Shown: piece after piece, positions 26,833 to 35,562 of the stretch
Layout of the letters: every line of letters starts with the position of its first letter
Numbering within the stretch: position 1 is the first letter of the stretch
Assembly (NCBI GenBank): GCA_016710275.1
Contig: JADJXS010000001.1
Location: 2,480,001-2,544,000, forward strand
Reading direction: 5' to 3'
Origin: Phycisphaerales bacterium
GTDB taxonomy: Bacteria > Planctomycetota > Phycisphaerae > UBA1845 > Fen-1342
Length of the DNA stretch: 64,000 nucleotides
The notes under the pieces: generated by a model
Told to the model about the DNA's origin: nothing
The model's database searches: none
The model's input: only the letters and a program-made list of their open reading frames with translations
Program-made: the position numbers and the translations under genes

Positions 26833-28851
26833 ATGCGCATGCTGCTGGTCGGGCTTCCGACGCTGCTGTTCTGCCAGTCTGCGGCCGCTCCGGCGCCTCC
26901 ATCGCCGGAAGCGCCGGCGGCGCGCTTCCAGCCTGCTGCGTCGCCTCCATCGTCCTCATTGGAAGGCGTTCCGTCGGACCTGATGGAGCAGGTGCGCCGG
27001 GTTCTCGGCGTGCCGGCGAGGCAGGGGAGTGCTGCGCCGCCTGCGTCTGCGCCGGCGGAGTCAGCGCCACCACTTCGGCTCTCGCCGGCGGCCTCTCAGC
27101 CGATCACCCCCGCGCTGGCGGGGTCGCGACCGACGGCAGTGGCGGGGGCGGTCGAGGAAGCGGCTCAGGATCGTGTTGCGGTCGGCGGGTCCGGTCGACT
27201 GGACGTCCGTTTCTTCAATACGGAGCTGTTCCTCGCGCTGGAAGCGCTGGGTGAGCAGACCGGCCGCAACATCGTGCTTCAGCCGGGGGCGACGGGCACC
27301 GTGTCGCTGACGCTGCGGGACGTCACGTTTGAGCAGGCCCTGGACGCAGTTCTGCGCTCCAATGACCTCGAGTCCACCATCCGCGACGGCGTTGTGTTTG
27401 TCCGACCGGTGGGCAAAGCGGAGGCCGAGCCGACCCTCGACATGCGGATGTTCCGGCTCAGTCATGTGCCGGCGCCGGACGTGGAGGAATTCATCAAGCC
27501 GCTGATCTCGACGCACGGGCGGGTCGCGCGAACGCCGGCCCCCAAGGCGGGCATCGGCTCATCGAAAGATGACGCCGGCGGCATGAGTCCGGCCATGGGG
27601 GATGTGCTGATCGTGGTGGACCAGCCGAATCACCTGGCGTTGATCGAACAGGCGATTGCGGAAATCGACACGCCGCCGCAGCAGGTGCTGGTCGAAGCCA
27701 CGATCATGCGCGCGACGCTCAATGAGCAGAACGCGCTGGGAATTGAATTCAACACGCTGGCGGGCGTGGACTTTCAGATGCTGGCCGGCAACAGCCCGGG
27801 GGTGGGCAGCCTTTCACTTGGCCCCGTGCCGCAGCCGCAATTGCAGAACACCAGCGTCGCGGCCCGCACGGAGTTCAATTCCGCGATTCCCGCAGGCGGC
27901 TTCACCTTCGGCGTCGTGAAGGACCAGGTGGCGTCGTTCATCCGGGCGCTGGAGCAGATCACGGACGTCACGATCCTCGCCAACCCCAAGGTGCTGACGC
28001 TCAACAAGCAGCGAGGCGAAATCATCGTCGGGCGGCGCGACGGCTACCTGACCACGACGGTGACGGAGACGGCGGCGGTTCAGACGGTGGAGTTCCTGGA
28101 GACCGGGACGCGGCTGATTTTCCGTCCGTTCGTGACGCGCGACGGATTCGTGCGCATGGAGATTCACCCGGAGGACAGCAACGGCGGACTGACCGCCGCC
28201 AACCTGCCCTTCCAGGAAACGACCGAGGCCACGACGAACATCGTCATCCGCAACGGGCACACGATCCTGATCGGCGGCCTGTTCCGCGAACGAAGCACGG
28301 TCGGAAACAGCCAGATTCCGGGGCTGGGCAGCATTCCAATCCTGGGCGTGCTGCTGGGAAACAACCAGAATTCAACTGTTCGCGAAGAGGTCATCATTCT
28401 CCTGACGGTGCATGTGCTCGAACCCGGCGCGGCCGACGCAGACGCCGAAGCGCTCTACGAGGATGCCGAGCGGATGCGCGTCGCACAGCGCTCGGGCCTG
28501 TCGGGGCTGGGGCGTGACCAACTGGCCGAGGCCCACTATCAGGCCGCGGTCGGTCAGGTGCGCGAAGGAAAGACGGACGCAGCGCTGTTCAATCTGCGGC
28601 TCAGCGCCGGATTGCGTCCTCGGCACGCCGACACCGTGCGATTGCTGGAGCGGCTGACGCGCGAGCGAACCTGGCAGGCGGACGGATCGCTCATTCGCGG
28701 GCACCTGAGGCACCGCGTGCGCGGCGAGCCGCGGTCGGCGGATCGCGGCGAATTTGGCCGGCCGCTGCCCATTGCGCCGCCGGAGCCGCGCCGCGTCGTG
28801 CCGGAAGCGCAGCGCGACGAGAGCGCTCCGGGCGAGGGGCTTCTGAGATGA
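26833..28851 (+). CDS. Secretin (type II/III secretion or type IV pilus family)
   Basis: Outer-membrane channel subunit of 672 residues. A signal peptide (1-19) precedes a Pro/Ala/Ser-rich stretch to about 115. Then come the N0 domain (LDVRFFNTELFLALEALGEQ, about 123-195), an N1-like segment (MFRLSHVPAPDVEEFIKPLI), and the secretin beta-domain (about 275-530) with LVEATIMRATLNEQNALGIEF-like text and the signature IPGLGSIPILGVLLGN at 495-510. After the secretin domain an extra 130 residues include a helical repeat (QLAEAHYQAAVGQVREGKTD) and a basic tail. It is probably GspD- or PilQ-like. The following gene, 21 bp away, encodes a TPR protein that may be its assembly partner. Confidence 0.9.
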   Translation: MRMLLVGLPTLLFCQSAAAPAPPSPEAPAARFQPAASPPSSSLEGVPSDLMEQVRRVLGVPARQGSAAPPASAPAESAPPLRLSPAASQPITPALAGSRPTAVAGAVEEAAQDRVAVGGSGRLDVRFFNTELFLALEALGEQTGRNIVLQPGATGTVSLTLRDVTFEQALDAVLRSNDLESTIRDGVVFVRPVGKAEAEPTLDMRMFRLSHVPAPDVEEFIKPLISTHGRVARTPAPKAGIGSSKDDAGGMSPAMGDVLIVVDQPNHLALIEQAIAEIDTPPQQVLVEATIMRATLNEQNALGIEFNTLAGVDFQMLAGNSPGVGSLSLGPVPQPQLQNTSVAARTEFNSAIPAGGFTFGVVKDQVASFIRALEQITDVTILANPKVLTLNKQRGEIIVGRRDGYLTTTVTETAAVQTVEFLETGTRLIFRPFVTRDGFVRMEIHPEDSNGGLTAANLPFQETTEATTNIVIRNGHTILIGGLFRERSTVGNSQIPGLGSIPILGVLLGNNQNSTVREEVIILLTVHVLEPGAADADAEALYEDAERMRVAQRSGLSGLGRDQLAEAHYQAAVGQVREGKTDAALFNLRLSAGLRPRHADTVRLLERLTRERTWQADGSLIRGHLRHRVRGEPRSADRGEFGRPLPIAPPEPRRVVPEAQRDESAPGEGLLR

Positions 28852-28872
28852 GCGACGTGGGGGAGGGCGACG

Positions 28873-30141
28873 ATGAGTAGGGCGGATTCAGCAATGGCAC
28901 ACGGCGACGCAGCTGGCGATTGCTGGAAGCGCCATCGCCCGGGGCAACGCCGGCGGTGCGGCTTTTCACGCCCACGGTCCGGCTCGCGCGCGTCGGCGAT
29001 GAGGCTGGCGGCCGGCGTATGGGGCCTTTCTCTCGGGCTTTTCGTTGGCTGCTCACAGGCCCCCGACCGGCAGGAAATCCGCTCGGACTGGGATCAGCAG
29101 CGCGCTTCTCTCAAGTATGAACTGGCCAGCAGCGAGCTGCGGCGGGGGAGAACGGACAGCGCCCTGCAACTGGCGCATGAGGCGCTTGGATTGTCCCCCT
29201 CTGATGCGCGACATCTGGAGCTGCTGGCGCGCACCTATCTCTCGCGCGCGGATTTCCCCTCCGCGCGGCGCCTGCTGGAGCCGGCCCGCACGCTGCACCC
29301 GCGCGACGCCGGAATCGCGTACCTGCTGGGCACGGTGTACGAGCGGGAGCGGAACTGGGACGCGGCCATCATCACATACGGCGACGCCGCCGCGCTCGAT
29401 CCCTCGCGGCTGGAACACTGCCTCGCGCTGGCGCAGGCCCGCGCGCAGTCAGGAGACGCGGAGCGCGCTTGGCAGACACTGCTGGCGGGAAAGGCGCGAT
29501 TCCGCGATCAGCCGGCCTGGCACATTGCGCGTGCGGAGCTGGCGCTGCGTGAGGGTCGGCTCAGCGGAGCGGCGGAGGCGTTTCGCGACGCACAGCGCCT
29601 CGGGCATGAATCTCGCGAAATCCGGGCAGCTTTGGGCCTGTGCCTGTACTGGCTGGAGCGCTACGAAGAGGCGCTTGTTCAGCTCGAGCCATTGGCGCGA
29701 TCGATGGTTCAGGACGGTTGGGCGACCGGCTCCAACGCGGCGGCCGCTGAGAGCAAGGCCTCGGGCGGGATCGGTCCGGATGCGCTGATCGGCGCCCTGG
29801 CGGGTTCGCTGATCGCAATCGGGGAATCGCAGCGCGCCGAGGGGCTGCTGACGCGGGCGACGCAGACGCGATCCGGCGATGCCGGGTTGTGGACGCTCCT
29901 GGCGACAGCGCGGCTGGATACGGGCCGCGCAGCTGCCGCGGTGGACGCGGCGCGCTTTGCGACGCGCATCGATCCGCGCTGCGTGGAAGCGTGGTGCGTA
30001 CTGGTCGCAGCGCTTCAGGCGGATGATCGCGTCGGTGAGGCGCGCGAAGCGCTGCGCGCGGTACGGGGAATCGCGCCGGATGACCCGGACGTGGTCATGC
30101 TGGAGCACGCGCTGGCAGGGGAGGCGGGCGGGGGATGGTAA
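28873..30141 (+). CDS. TPR protein, probable lipoprotein, downstream of secretin
   Basis: A 422-residue protein with at least six tetratricopeptide units between about 75 and 405 (for example GRTDSALQLAHEALGLSPSD, RNWDAAIITYGDAAALDPSR, GRAAAAVDAARFATRIDPRC). A lipobox-like WGLSLGLFVGCSQ lies at about 50-61. There is a conflict over the start: the ATG at 28873 has a strong GGAGG site, but that leaves a basic stretch of about 40 residues before the signal; the ATG at 28999 would give a textbook lipoprotein leader but has no ribosome site. The gene follows the secretin by 21 bp. Secretins often need a TPR lipoprotein pilotin (PilF/PilW type), which fits but is inference. Confidence 0.82.
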   Translation: MSRADSAMAHGDAAGDCWKRHRPGQRRRCGFSRPRSGSRASAMRLAAGVWGLSLGLFVGCSQAPDRQEIRSDWDQQRASLKYELASSELRRGRTDSALQLAHEALGLSPSDARHLELLARTYLSRADFPSARRLLEPARTLHPRDAGIAYLLGTVYERERNWDAAIITYGDAAALDPSRLEHCLALAQARAQSGDAERAWQTLLAGKARFRDQPAWHIARAELALREGRLSGAAEAFRDAQRLGHESREIRAALGLCLYWLERYEEALVQLEPLARSMVQDGWATGSNAAAAESKASGGIGPDALIGALAGSLIAIGESQRAEGLLTRATQTRSGDAGLWTLLATARLDTGRAAAAVDAARFATRIDPRCVEAWCVLVAALQADDRVGEAREALRAVRGIAPDDPDVVMLEHALAGEAGGGW

Positions 30142-30222
30142 GACCACCGGTGCAAGGGGCGCGGTTCGCCGGTCGATAAACGGACGCGGATTGCGGCGTC
30201 GCGCGGAATCGAAGACCCGGCG

Positions 30223-31923
30223 CTACGCGCTGCGCGGCGCCAGCGCCTTGTGGACCAACTCGAACAGCTTGTCCACCTTGAAGGGTTTAAAAAGAACGCC
30301 GGCCAGTCCCTGCTGGCCGGCGCGAACGATCGAGTGGTGCGGGTCGTAGCCGAACCCTGTGATCAGGATGACCGGACAATCCGCGTTTGCCTCGCGGGCG
30401 GCTGCAAATATCTCGTAGCCGGTCTTGTGCGGCATGCGGATGTCGGAGAGGACGAGGTCGAATTTCTGAGAGTGCAGCATCGCGACGGCCTCCGCTCCAT
30501 CGGCCGCCATCGCCGTGACCGCACCCGCGCCGGTCAGGATGTCAGAAATGGATTCGCGGATGGCGGTCTCATCATCGGCGATGAGGATGCGCTTTCCATC
30601 CAGCAGCGGGTCCGTGGACGTCTGTTCCGGCACCAGCCCGCTGACGCCGCCCGGCGACTCCGTCACGGCCCGGATCGCCTGCTTCGCGCGGTCCACGTCA
30701 TCAATGATGCTGCTCAGCCGGCGGCGCAGGTCGTCGTGGCCGATGTAATCCTCCATCAGCACCGCGGTCTGCGCCAGGATGTCGTTGAGCGGGGCGGCCA
30801 GTTCGGCGCCCACGTCGGCCGCGATGCGGCCGGTGGTCGTGAATCGCTCGACGACGAGCAGCCGCAGGATGTGCAGCGCAATGGCGATGTAGCGGGCGAA
30901 AATCTCGGCCGTCTGGCGGTCGTCCTCGGTGAAGCTCGCAATTTCATCGGATTCGACGTTCAGCACGCCGACCACCTGATCGTGCAGCAACAGCGGCACG
31001 GTCAGAGTCGAGCGTGCATTGTCCAGCCCCGGCAGGTAGCGCGGATCGCGGGAGACATCCGAGCAGATGTACGATCGCCCGGTGCTGGCGACATAGCCGC
31101 TGATGCCGTTGCCCTCGGTCGTGGCGTAAATCGTCAGGTTCTTGGCCTCTTCGGACATGCCGCTGGCCAGCACCGTATCAAGGCGGTTGGAGGCCTTGTC
31201 CAGCACGCGGACGTTGAAATGCGTGAAGCGCAGCAACTCGCGCGCATAGCCGATGATTTTCTCTTCCAACAGCGCCAGGCGGTCCGATACGTTCAGATCG
31301 GCCAGTTGATCGGCGTCCAGCCGCACCAATTCACGGCCGGCGGCGTCAATGGCGTTGACCTTGTCCTGCAGGCGGCGCGTCGACGTCACGTCCCAGATCA
31401 GCGCGACGGCCTGCTCGACCTGGTCATCCGTCCCGAAGAGCGGAGAAGCCGTCACGTCGAAGTGATACTCGCGCTCGACGCTGATCGCGCGACGGCGCGG
31501 CCGGGCGTTGTCCCGCGTGACGCGCTCGCCGACCATTTCGTGCAGCAGCTTCGCGCAGCTCGATCGCACCTGGTCGATCACGTTGGCCGGGTAGGAGCGC
31601 AGCCGCGGATTGGCCCAGACCAGTTCACCATTGCGGTTGACGATGCAGACGCCCTGGCCCAGGCGCTCCAGGATCTGCTCAGAGCCGAGCAGCCCGCCCA
31701 GCCGCCGCAGCGCCTGAAAGGTGGAAGGCTCGGCCACGACCAGGTCGGCCGGGTTTGCGGAGAGATGCGAGAGCGCATCTTCCACGGTCGAGACCGTGTG
31801 GACCGCTCCGCTCTCCTGCAGCGCGGAAAGCAGGGCGGGCTGAGTCGTGGAGGGGCCGGCAATGACGACGATTCGAAGAGTCGAGGGGGTTGTCGAGTGA
31901 GCGCGCATCCGCAGCGAATCCAT
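30223..31923 (-). CDS. PAS-GAF protein with degenerate kinase segment and C-terminal receiver
   Basis: The 566-residue cytoplasmic protein has, in order: a receiver-like N-terminus lacking the phospho-Asp (LVVAEPSTF, about 61-69); a PAS domain (about 80-185); a coiled helix; a GAF domain (about 212-355); a two-helix dimerisation segment (358-425); and a full receiver domain (444-566). In the dimerisation helix the usual H-box reads GRIAADVGAELAAPLNDI, with Ala373 where histidine is expected, and no ATPase domain follows. The C-terminal receiver is intact: D450/D451, D494 in LVLSDIRMP and K546 in LFKPF. It can therefore receive but not donate phosphate by itself. A signalling hub or adaptor is likely; the FHA-GAF kinase at 12 kb is a possible donor. 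Confidence 0.88.
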   Translation of the reverse strand: MDSLRMRAHSTTPSTLRIVVIAGPSTTQPALLSALQESGAVHTVSTVEDALSHLSANPADLVVAEPSTFQALRRLGGLLGSEQILERLGQGVCIVNRNGELVWANPRLRSYPANVIDQVRSSCAKLLHEMVGERVTRDNARPRRRAISVEREYHFDVTASPLFGTDDQVEQAVALIWDVTSTRRLQDKVNAIDAAGRELVRLDADQLADLNVSDRLALLEEKIIGYARELLRFTHFNVRVLDKASNRLDTVLASGMSEEAKNLTIYATTEGNGISGYVASTGRSYICSDVSRDPRYLPGLDNARSTLTVPLLLHDQVVGVLNVESDEIASFTEDDRQTAEIFARYIAIALHILRLLVVERFTTTGRIAADVGAELAAPLNDILAQTAVLMEDYIGHDDLRRRLSSIIDDVDRAKQAIRAVTESPGGVSGLVPEQTSTDPLLDGKRILIADDETAIRESISDILTGAGAVTAMAADGAEAVAMLHSQKFDLVLSDIRMPHKTGYEIFAAAREANADCPVILITGFGYDPHHSIVRAGQQGLAGVLFKPFKVDKLFELVHKALAPRSA

Positions 31924-31978
31924 CGGGCCGGAGACGCGGCGTCGAACATCGACCCGTGGTCGTCCGTGTGATCGTTAT

Positions 31979-32006
31979 ATAATAGTATCGTTCAGCGGCC
32001 GGGCAA
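31979..32006 (-). promoter_or_regulatory. Candidate promoter of the PAS-GAF-receiver gene
   Basis: On the minus strand, TTGCCC (32001-32006), a 16-base spacer and TATTAT (31979-31984) within an AT-rich patch, placing the start about 50 bases before the ATG at 31923. Confidence 0.42.
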
Positions 32007-32124
32007 CGCCAGAGCAATTCCGCCTTTGCGGGCGGCCCTCGCGCAATCCTCACAAAGCCCCCGATACCTAACGTATGCCGAATATCGCCGGCGCTGCACA
32101 CGTTCAGCCTGTGTCGGGCCAGCC

Positions 32125-32886
32125 TCAAACTTCGAGCATTTCCGTAGGCCCATAGCGGGAGGCGACGATGGTGGGAAGCAGCGCCGGACCACGCTGCTGG
32201 TGCGTTTCCAGTGCGAGAGCGGGGGTGTTGTTGTCTTCGCTCAGATGCGCGAGTGCCAGCCAGCCCAGCGAGCGGGTCGCATAACCGCGCGCCAGGTCGG
32301 CAGATTCCACATTGCTCAGGTGCCCGCGCCCGCCGCGGATCCGGCGCTTCAGCTCATCCGTGTAGCGCCCGGTTTCGAGCATCTGCGGGTCGTAGTTGCT
32401 TTCGAGATATGCACCATGGCATCGGGATAGCGCCTCGCCCAGCGCCAGGAAGGGCGCACCCAGGTCCGTGAAGATTCCCAGCCGTCGCCCATCGTGCTCG
32501 ACCAGGAAGCAGACGCCATCCACGCCGTCGTGCAGCGTCGGGATCGTCTGCACGCGCACGTCGCCGATGGTGATGCACTCCCCGGGGGTGAACCAGGCAG
32601 GGGGGCGGACGGGGCCGAGCCGCTCGCGGCGAATCCGATAGACGCCCTTCGTCATGTGCAGCGGAATGCCGAAGCGGCGATGAAAAACGCCGGCGCAGGC
32701 GGTGTGGTCCGAGTGATCGTGCGAGAGAAACAGCGCCTGGCATTGCCGGATGTGGCGGCCACGGGCCAGCAGTCGCAACTCCGCCTGGCGACCGGTGATG
32801 CCCGCGTCGAAAAGCAGGCGCGTCTCCCCGGCTTCCACGTAAATGCAATTGCCGTTGGAGCCGGATTGCAGCGACATCGTAAACAT
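32125..32886 (-). CDS. Metallo-beta-lactamase-fold hydrolase, YycJ/WalJ-like
   Basis: The 253-residue protein begins MFTMSLQSGSNGNCIYVEAG, close to the SLxSGSxGN start of the YycJ/WalJ group, and has the metal motif LSHDHSDHTACAG, PTLHDGVDGVCF and GIFTDLGAP, plus a late LAHLSEDNN. Members are cytoplasmic dinuclear-zinc nucleases or phosphodiesterases; WalJ is tied to cell-wall signalling and strand repair in Firmicutes. The start at 32886 follows GGAGGG; the upstream in-frame ATG at 32922 has no such site. It lies 48 bp after the TauE-like gene on the same strand and may share its transcript. Confidence 0.88.
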   Translation of the reverse strand: MFTMSLQSGSNGNCIYVEAGETRLLFDAGITGRQAELRLLARGRHIRQCQALFLSHDHSDHTACAGVFHRRFGIPLHMTKGVYRIRRERLGPVRPPAWFTPGECITIGDVRVQTIPTLHDGVDGVCFLVEHDGRRLGIFTDLGAPFLALGEALSRCHGAYLESNYDPQMLETGRYTDELKRRIRGGRGHLSNVESADLARGYATRSLGWLALAHLSEDNNTPALALETHQQRGPALLPTIVASRYGPTEMLEV

Positions 32887-32934
32887 CGGCCGCCTGCCCT
32901 CCACGATTCGCGATCGGCCCACGGCCGGGCCGCC

Positions 32935-33831
32935 TCAGCCGATCAGCAGCCGCAATCCCGATGCCGCCAGCAGTACGTGAAACCCGGCCCGCAGCCATTC
33001 TACCGGCAGTCGGTGCGTCAGCGCCGCTCCAAACCATCCGCCCAGCACGGCTCCCGGTGCAATCCACACCGCCAGTGCGATCCCCGCCGCGACGGAAAGC
33101 TCCGGCATCCGCCACACGGCCCACGCCTGGGCCGGGACGCTGGCCAGCCCGACGAAGACAATCAGCATGGCCGAGTTGGCAATCGCCGTCCGCAGCGGCA
33201 TGCGCAGGCCGAGGTATTGCAAGGGCACGGCCCAGACCCCGCCTCCGACGCCGAGCAGTCCGCCGATCAGACCGGCCGGCCCGCCGACCAGCAGGCCGTG
33301 CCGCCACGAGCGGGGGTTGGCCGGGGTTTCCGCAATGTGCGGATTGGCCGCATTTCGCGACATCAGCCGCCCCAGGGCGACATTGGACGCCACCACGAGC
33401 AGCAGGAACACGCCGAAAATCTGCTGAAGGATGCGCGTCTGCGGCCCGCTGAACAGGCTCGCCAGCAGCACGCCGCCAATCGCGCCGACCAGCGCGGCCG
33501 GAATCGCGCTGCGCAGCAGCTCCGGAGTGAGCACGCGCGCCCGGCGATGGCGGATCGCCGCGGGAACCGACACGACGACCGTCGTAATCAGCGCGGCGAG
33601 CTTGAAGACGTGCAGCGAGCCGACGCCGAAGAGGTCGGGCTGCGTCAGCAGCAGCACGGGAATGATGATCAGCCCGCCGCCGATCCCCAGTGCCCCGCCC
33701 AGTGCCCCGGCGGCCAGCCCGACCGCCGGCAGCAGCAGCCAGACCGCGATCCCGCCCGGCGGCAGGAGGGCATCGGCTGCGAGCGTCATCGCGAGATGAG
33801 TGGAGGCGGCGGGCATTTCTGCGACGGTCAT
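32935..33831 (-). CDS. TauE/SafE-like anion permease
   Basis: A membrane protein of about 298 residues with seven to eight hydrophobic segments. GLAAGALGGALGIGGGLIII near the start and GLIGGLLGVGGGVWAVPLQY midway are the duplicated glycine-rich motifs of the TauE/SafE family, which exports sulfite, sulfoacetate or other small anions. The start at 33831 lacks a ribosome site, and an ATG 15 bases further in is also possible. A longer frame upstream overlaps fumC's leader and is not family-like. It is divergent from fumC and co-directional with the WalJ-like gene. Confidence 0.88.
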   Translation of the reverse strand: MTVAEMPAASTHLAMTLAADALLPPGGIAVWLLLPAVGLAAGALGGALGIGGGLIIIPVLLLTQPDLFGVGSLHVFKLAALITTVVVSVPAAIRHRRARVLTPELLRSAIPAALVGAIGGVLLASLFSGPQTRILQQIFGVFLLLVVASNVALGRLMSRNAANPHIAETPANPRSWRHGLLVGGPAGLIGGLLGVGGGVWAVPLQYLGLRMPLRTAIANSAMLIVFVGLASVPAQAWAVWRMPELSVAAGIALAVWIAPGAVLGGWFGAALTHRLPVEWLRAGFHVLLAASGLRLLIG

Positions 33832-34012
33832 AGTGGGTGGCGGGGGCGGCGTCAAACGGGTCGCGGTCGGCGCTACTCGGCATCGCGGCTTTCGAGTACA
33901 TTCCGGGTGCGATTCGAGGCGCCGGTCCGGGTGCGTTTCCTGCACCCGCCGCGGCCTCGTCGCCGCGCAGGCATGCGTGCCGATCCACACACAGCCCAGA
34001 AGGAATCGAGCG

Positions 34013-35428
34013 ATGGCCGAGTTTCGGATTGAGAAGGATTCGATGGGGGAGATGCAGGTGCCCGCGGGTGCGTATTACGGCGCATCGACCCAGCGGGCGG
34101 TGCTGAATTTTCCGGTCAGCGGCTATCGCTTCACGCGGCGCTTCATCCGCGCCCTGGGCCTGATCAAGTACGCGGCGGCGGAGGCCAATGCGTCGCTGGG
34201 GCTGCTGGATCGCAAGGTGGCGGGGTTGATTCAGAAGGCCGCCCGCGAGGTGATCGAGGGCAGGCTGGACGACCACTTCGTGCTGGACATTTTTCAGACC
34301 GGCTCGGGCACCAGCAGCAACATGAACGCCAACGAGGTGATCGCCAACCGCGCGGCGGAGCTGGGCGGCGGGAAGATCGGCTCGAAGTCGATCCACCCGA
34401 ATGATCACGTCAACATGGGGCAGTCGAGCAACGACGTGATTCCGACGGCGATTCACGTTGCCGCGGTCGAGGCCTTCCACAGCGACCTGATGCCGTCGCT
34501 GCACCGCCTGCGGCAGGCGCTGGAGGCCAAGGCCCGCGAGTTTGACGACATCGTGAAGATCGGCCGCACGCACCTGATGGATGCCACGCCGATCCGGCTG
34601 GGGCAGGTCTTCAGCGGCTACGCCTCGCAGATTTCGCACGCCGACCGCCGGCTGATGCAGAAGATCGTCGTGCTGCGCGAGCTGCCGATCGGCGGCACGG
34701 CGGTGGGCACGGGCATCAACACGCACCCGGAATTCGCCAAGCGCATCTGCGAGATTCTGAACCACGAGACGCACGAGAGCTTCCACGAGGCGCCGAATCA
34801 CTTTGAGGCGCAGCACTGCAAGGATTCGGTGGTGGGGGCGGCCAGCACGCTCAAGGTGGTCGCCATCAGCCTGCTGAAGATCGCCAACGACATCCGCTGG
34901 CTGGGCAGCGGGCCGCGCTGCGGCATCGGGGAATTGCTGCTGCCGGCCACGCAGCCGGGCAGCTCGATCATGCCGGGCAAGGTGAACCCGGTGATTCCGG
35001 AATCGGTGATGCAGGTCTGCTGCCACGTGATCGGGGCGGAGGCGGCGGTGAACTCGGCGGCCATCTCGCTGGGCAATTTCGAGCTGCACGTCGGCATGCC
35101 GGTGATGGCCCACAACCTGCTGGAGTCGTTGCGGCTGCTGGGCAGCGCCTGCGACGTGTTTGTGGACAAGTGCATCAACGGGCTGACCGCGAACCGCCAG
35201 CGCTGCGAGGAGCTGATCGAGCAGTCGCTGGCGATGTGCACGTCGCTGGCGCCGCACATCGGCTATGACGCGGCCGCGGCGATCGCGAAGGAAGCGCACG
35301 AGACGGGCAAGACGGTCCGGCAGGTGGCGACGGCGCGGAAGGTGCTGCCGGAGGCGAAGCTCCAGGAGGCGCTGGACGCGCGCAGCATGACGATGCCGAG
35401 CGAGTTGAAGCTGCCGGTGTCGGGGTGA
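34013..35428 (+). CDS. fumC: Class II fumarate hydratase
   Basis: Iron-independent fumarase that interconverts fumarate and malate in the TCA cycle. The 471-residue protein has the N-terminal FRIEKDSMGEMQVPAGAYYG, FQTGSGTSSNMNANEVIANR, NDHVNMGQSSNDVIPTA, KIGRTHLMDATPI and the family signature GSSIMPGKVNPVIPE with the catalytic serine loop. AGGAATCGAGCG precedes the ATG. Length and motifs match FumC rather than aspartate ammonia-lyase or argininosuccinate lyase. It works with the malate dehydrogenase at 13.9 kb. Just downstream begins the first repeat/IS110 island. Confidence 0.96.
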   Translation: MAEFRIEKDSMGEMQVPAGAYYGASTQRAVLNFPVSGYRFTRRFIRALGLIKYAAAEANASLGLLDRKVAGLIQKAAREVIEGRLDDHFVLDIFQTGSGTSSNMNANEVIANRAAELGGGKIGSKSIHPNDHVNMGQSSNDVIPTAIHVAAVEAFHSDLMPSLHRLRQALEAKAREFDDIVKIGRTHLMDATPIRLGQVFSGYASQISHADRRLMQKIVVLRELPIGGTAVGTGINTHPEFAKRICEILNHETHESFHEAPNHFEAQHCKDSVVGAASTLKVVAISLLKIANDIRWLGSGPRCGIGELLLPATQPGSSIMPGKVNPVIPESVMQVCCHVIGAEAAVNSAAISLGNFELHVGMPVMAHNLLESLRLLGSACDVFVDKCINGLTANRQRCEELIEQSLAMCTSLAPHIGYDAAAAIAKEAHETGKTVRQVATARKVLPEAKLQEALDARSMTMPSELKLPVSG

Positions 35429-35484
35429 TCGGGCGGATGGAGCGGTGATCGGCGCGACGGTGCGACGGAGCGACGAGCGGCGCC

Positions 35485-35521
35485 GGGTGGCATGCTTTCG
35501 CGGTACTCCGCGTAAGCATGT
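35485..35521. repeat. 37-bp palindromic repeat, copy 1 (inverted with 37658-37694)
   Basis: All 37 bases occur in exact inverted orientation at 37658-37694. The unit itself folds: CATGCTT pairs with AAGCATG, then CGCGG with CCGCG, with one mismatch and a TACT loop. It lies 56 bases after the fumC stop. Confidence 0.85.
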
Positions 35522-35562
35522 TTTCGCCGGTCGCGTGCTGGATGTTGCGCGTTGGGTGAAAC

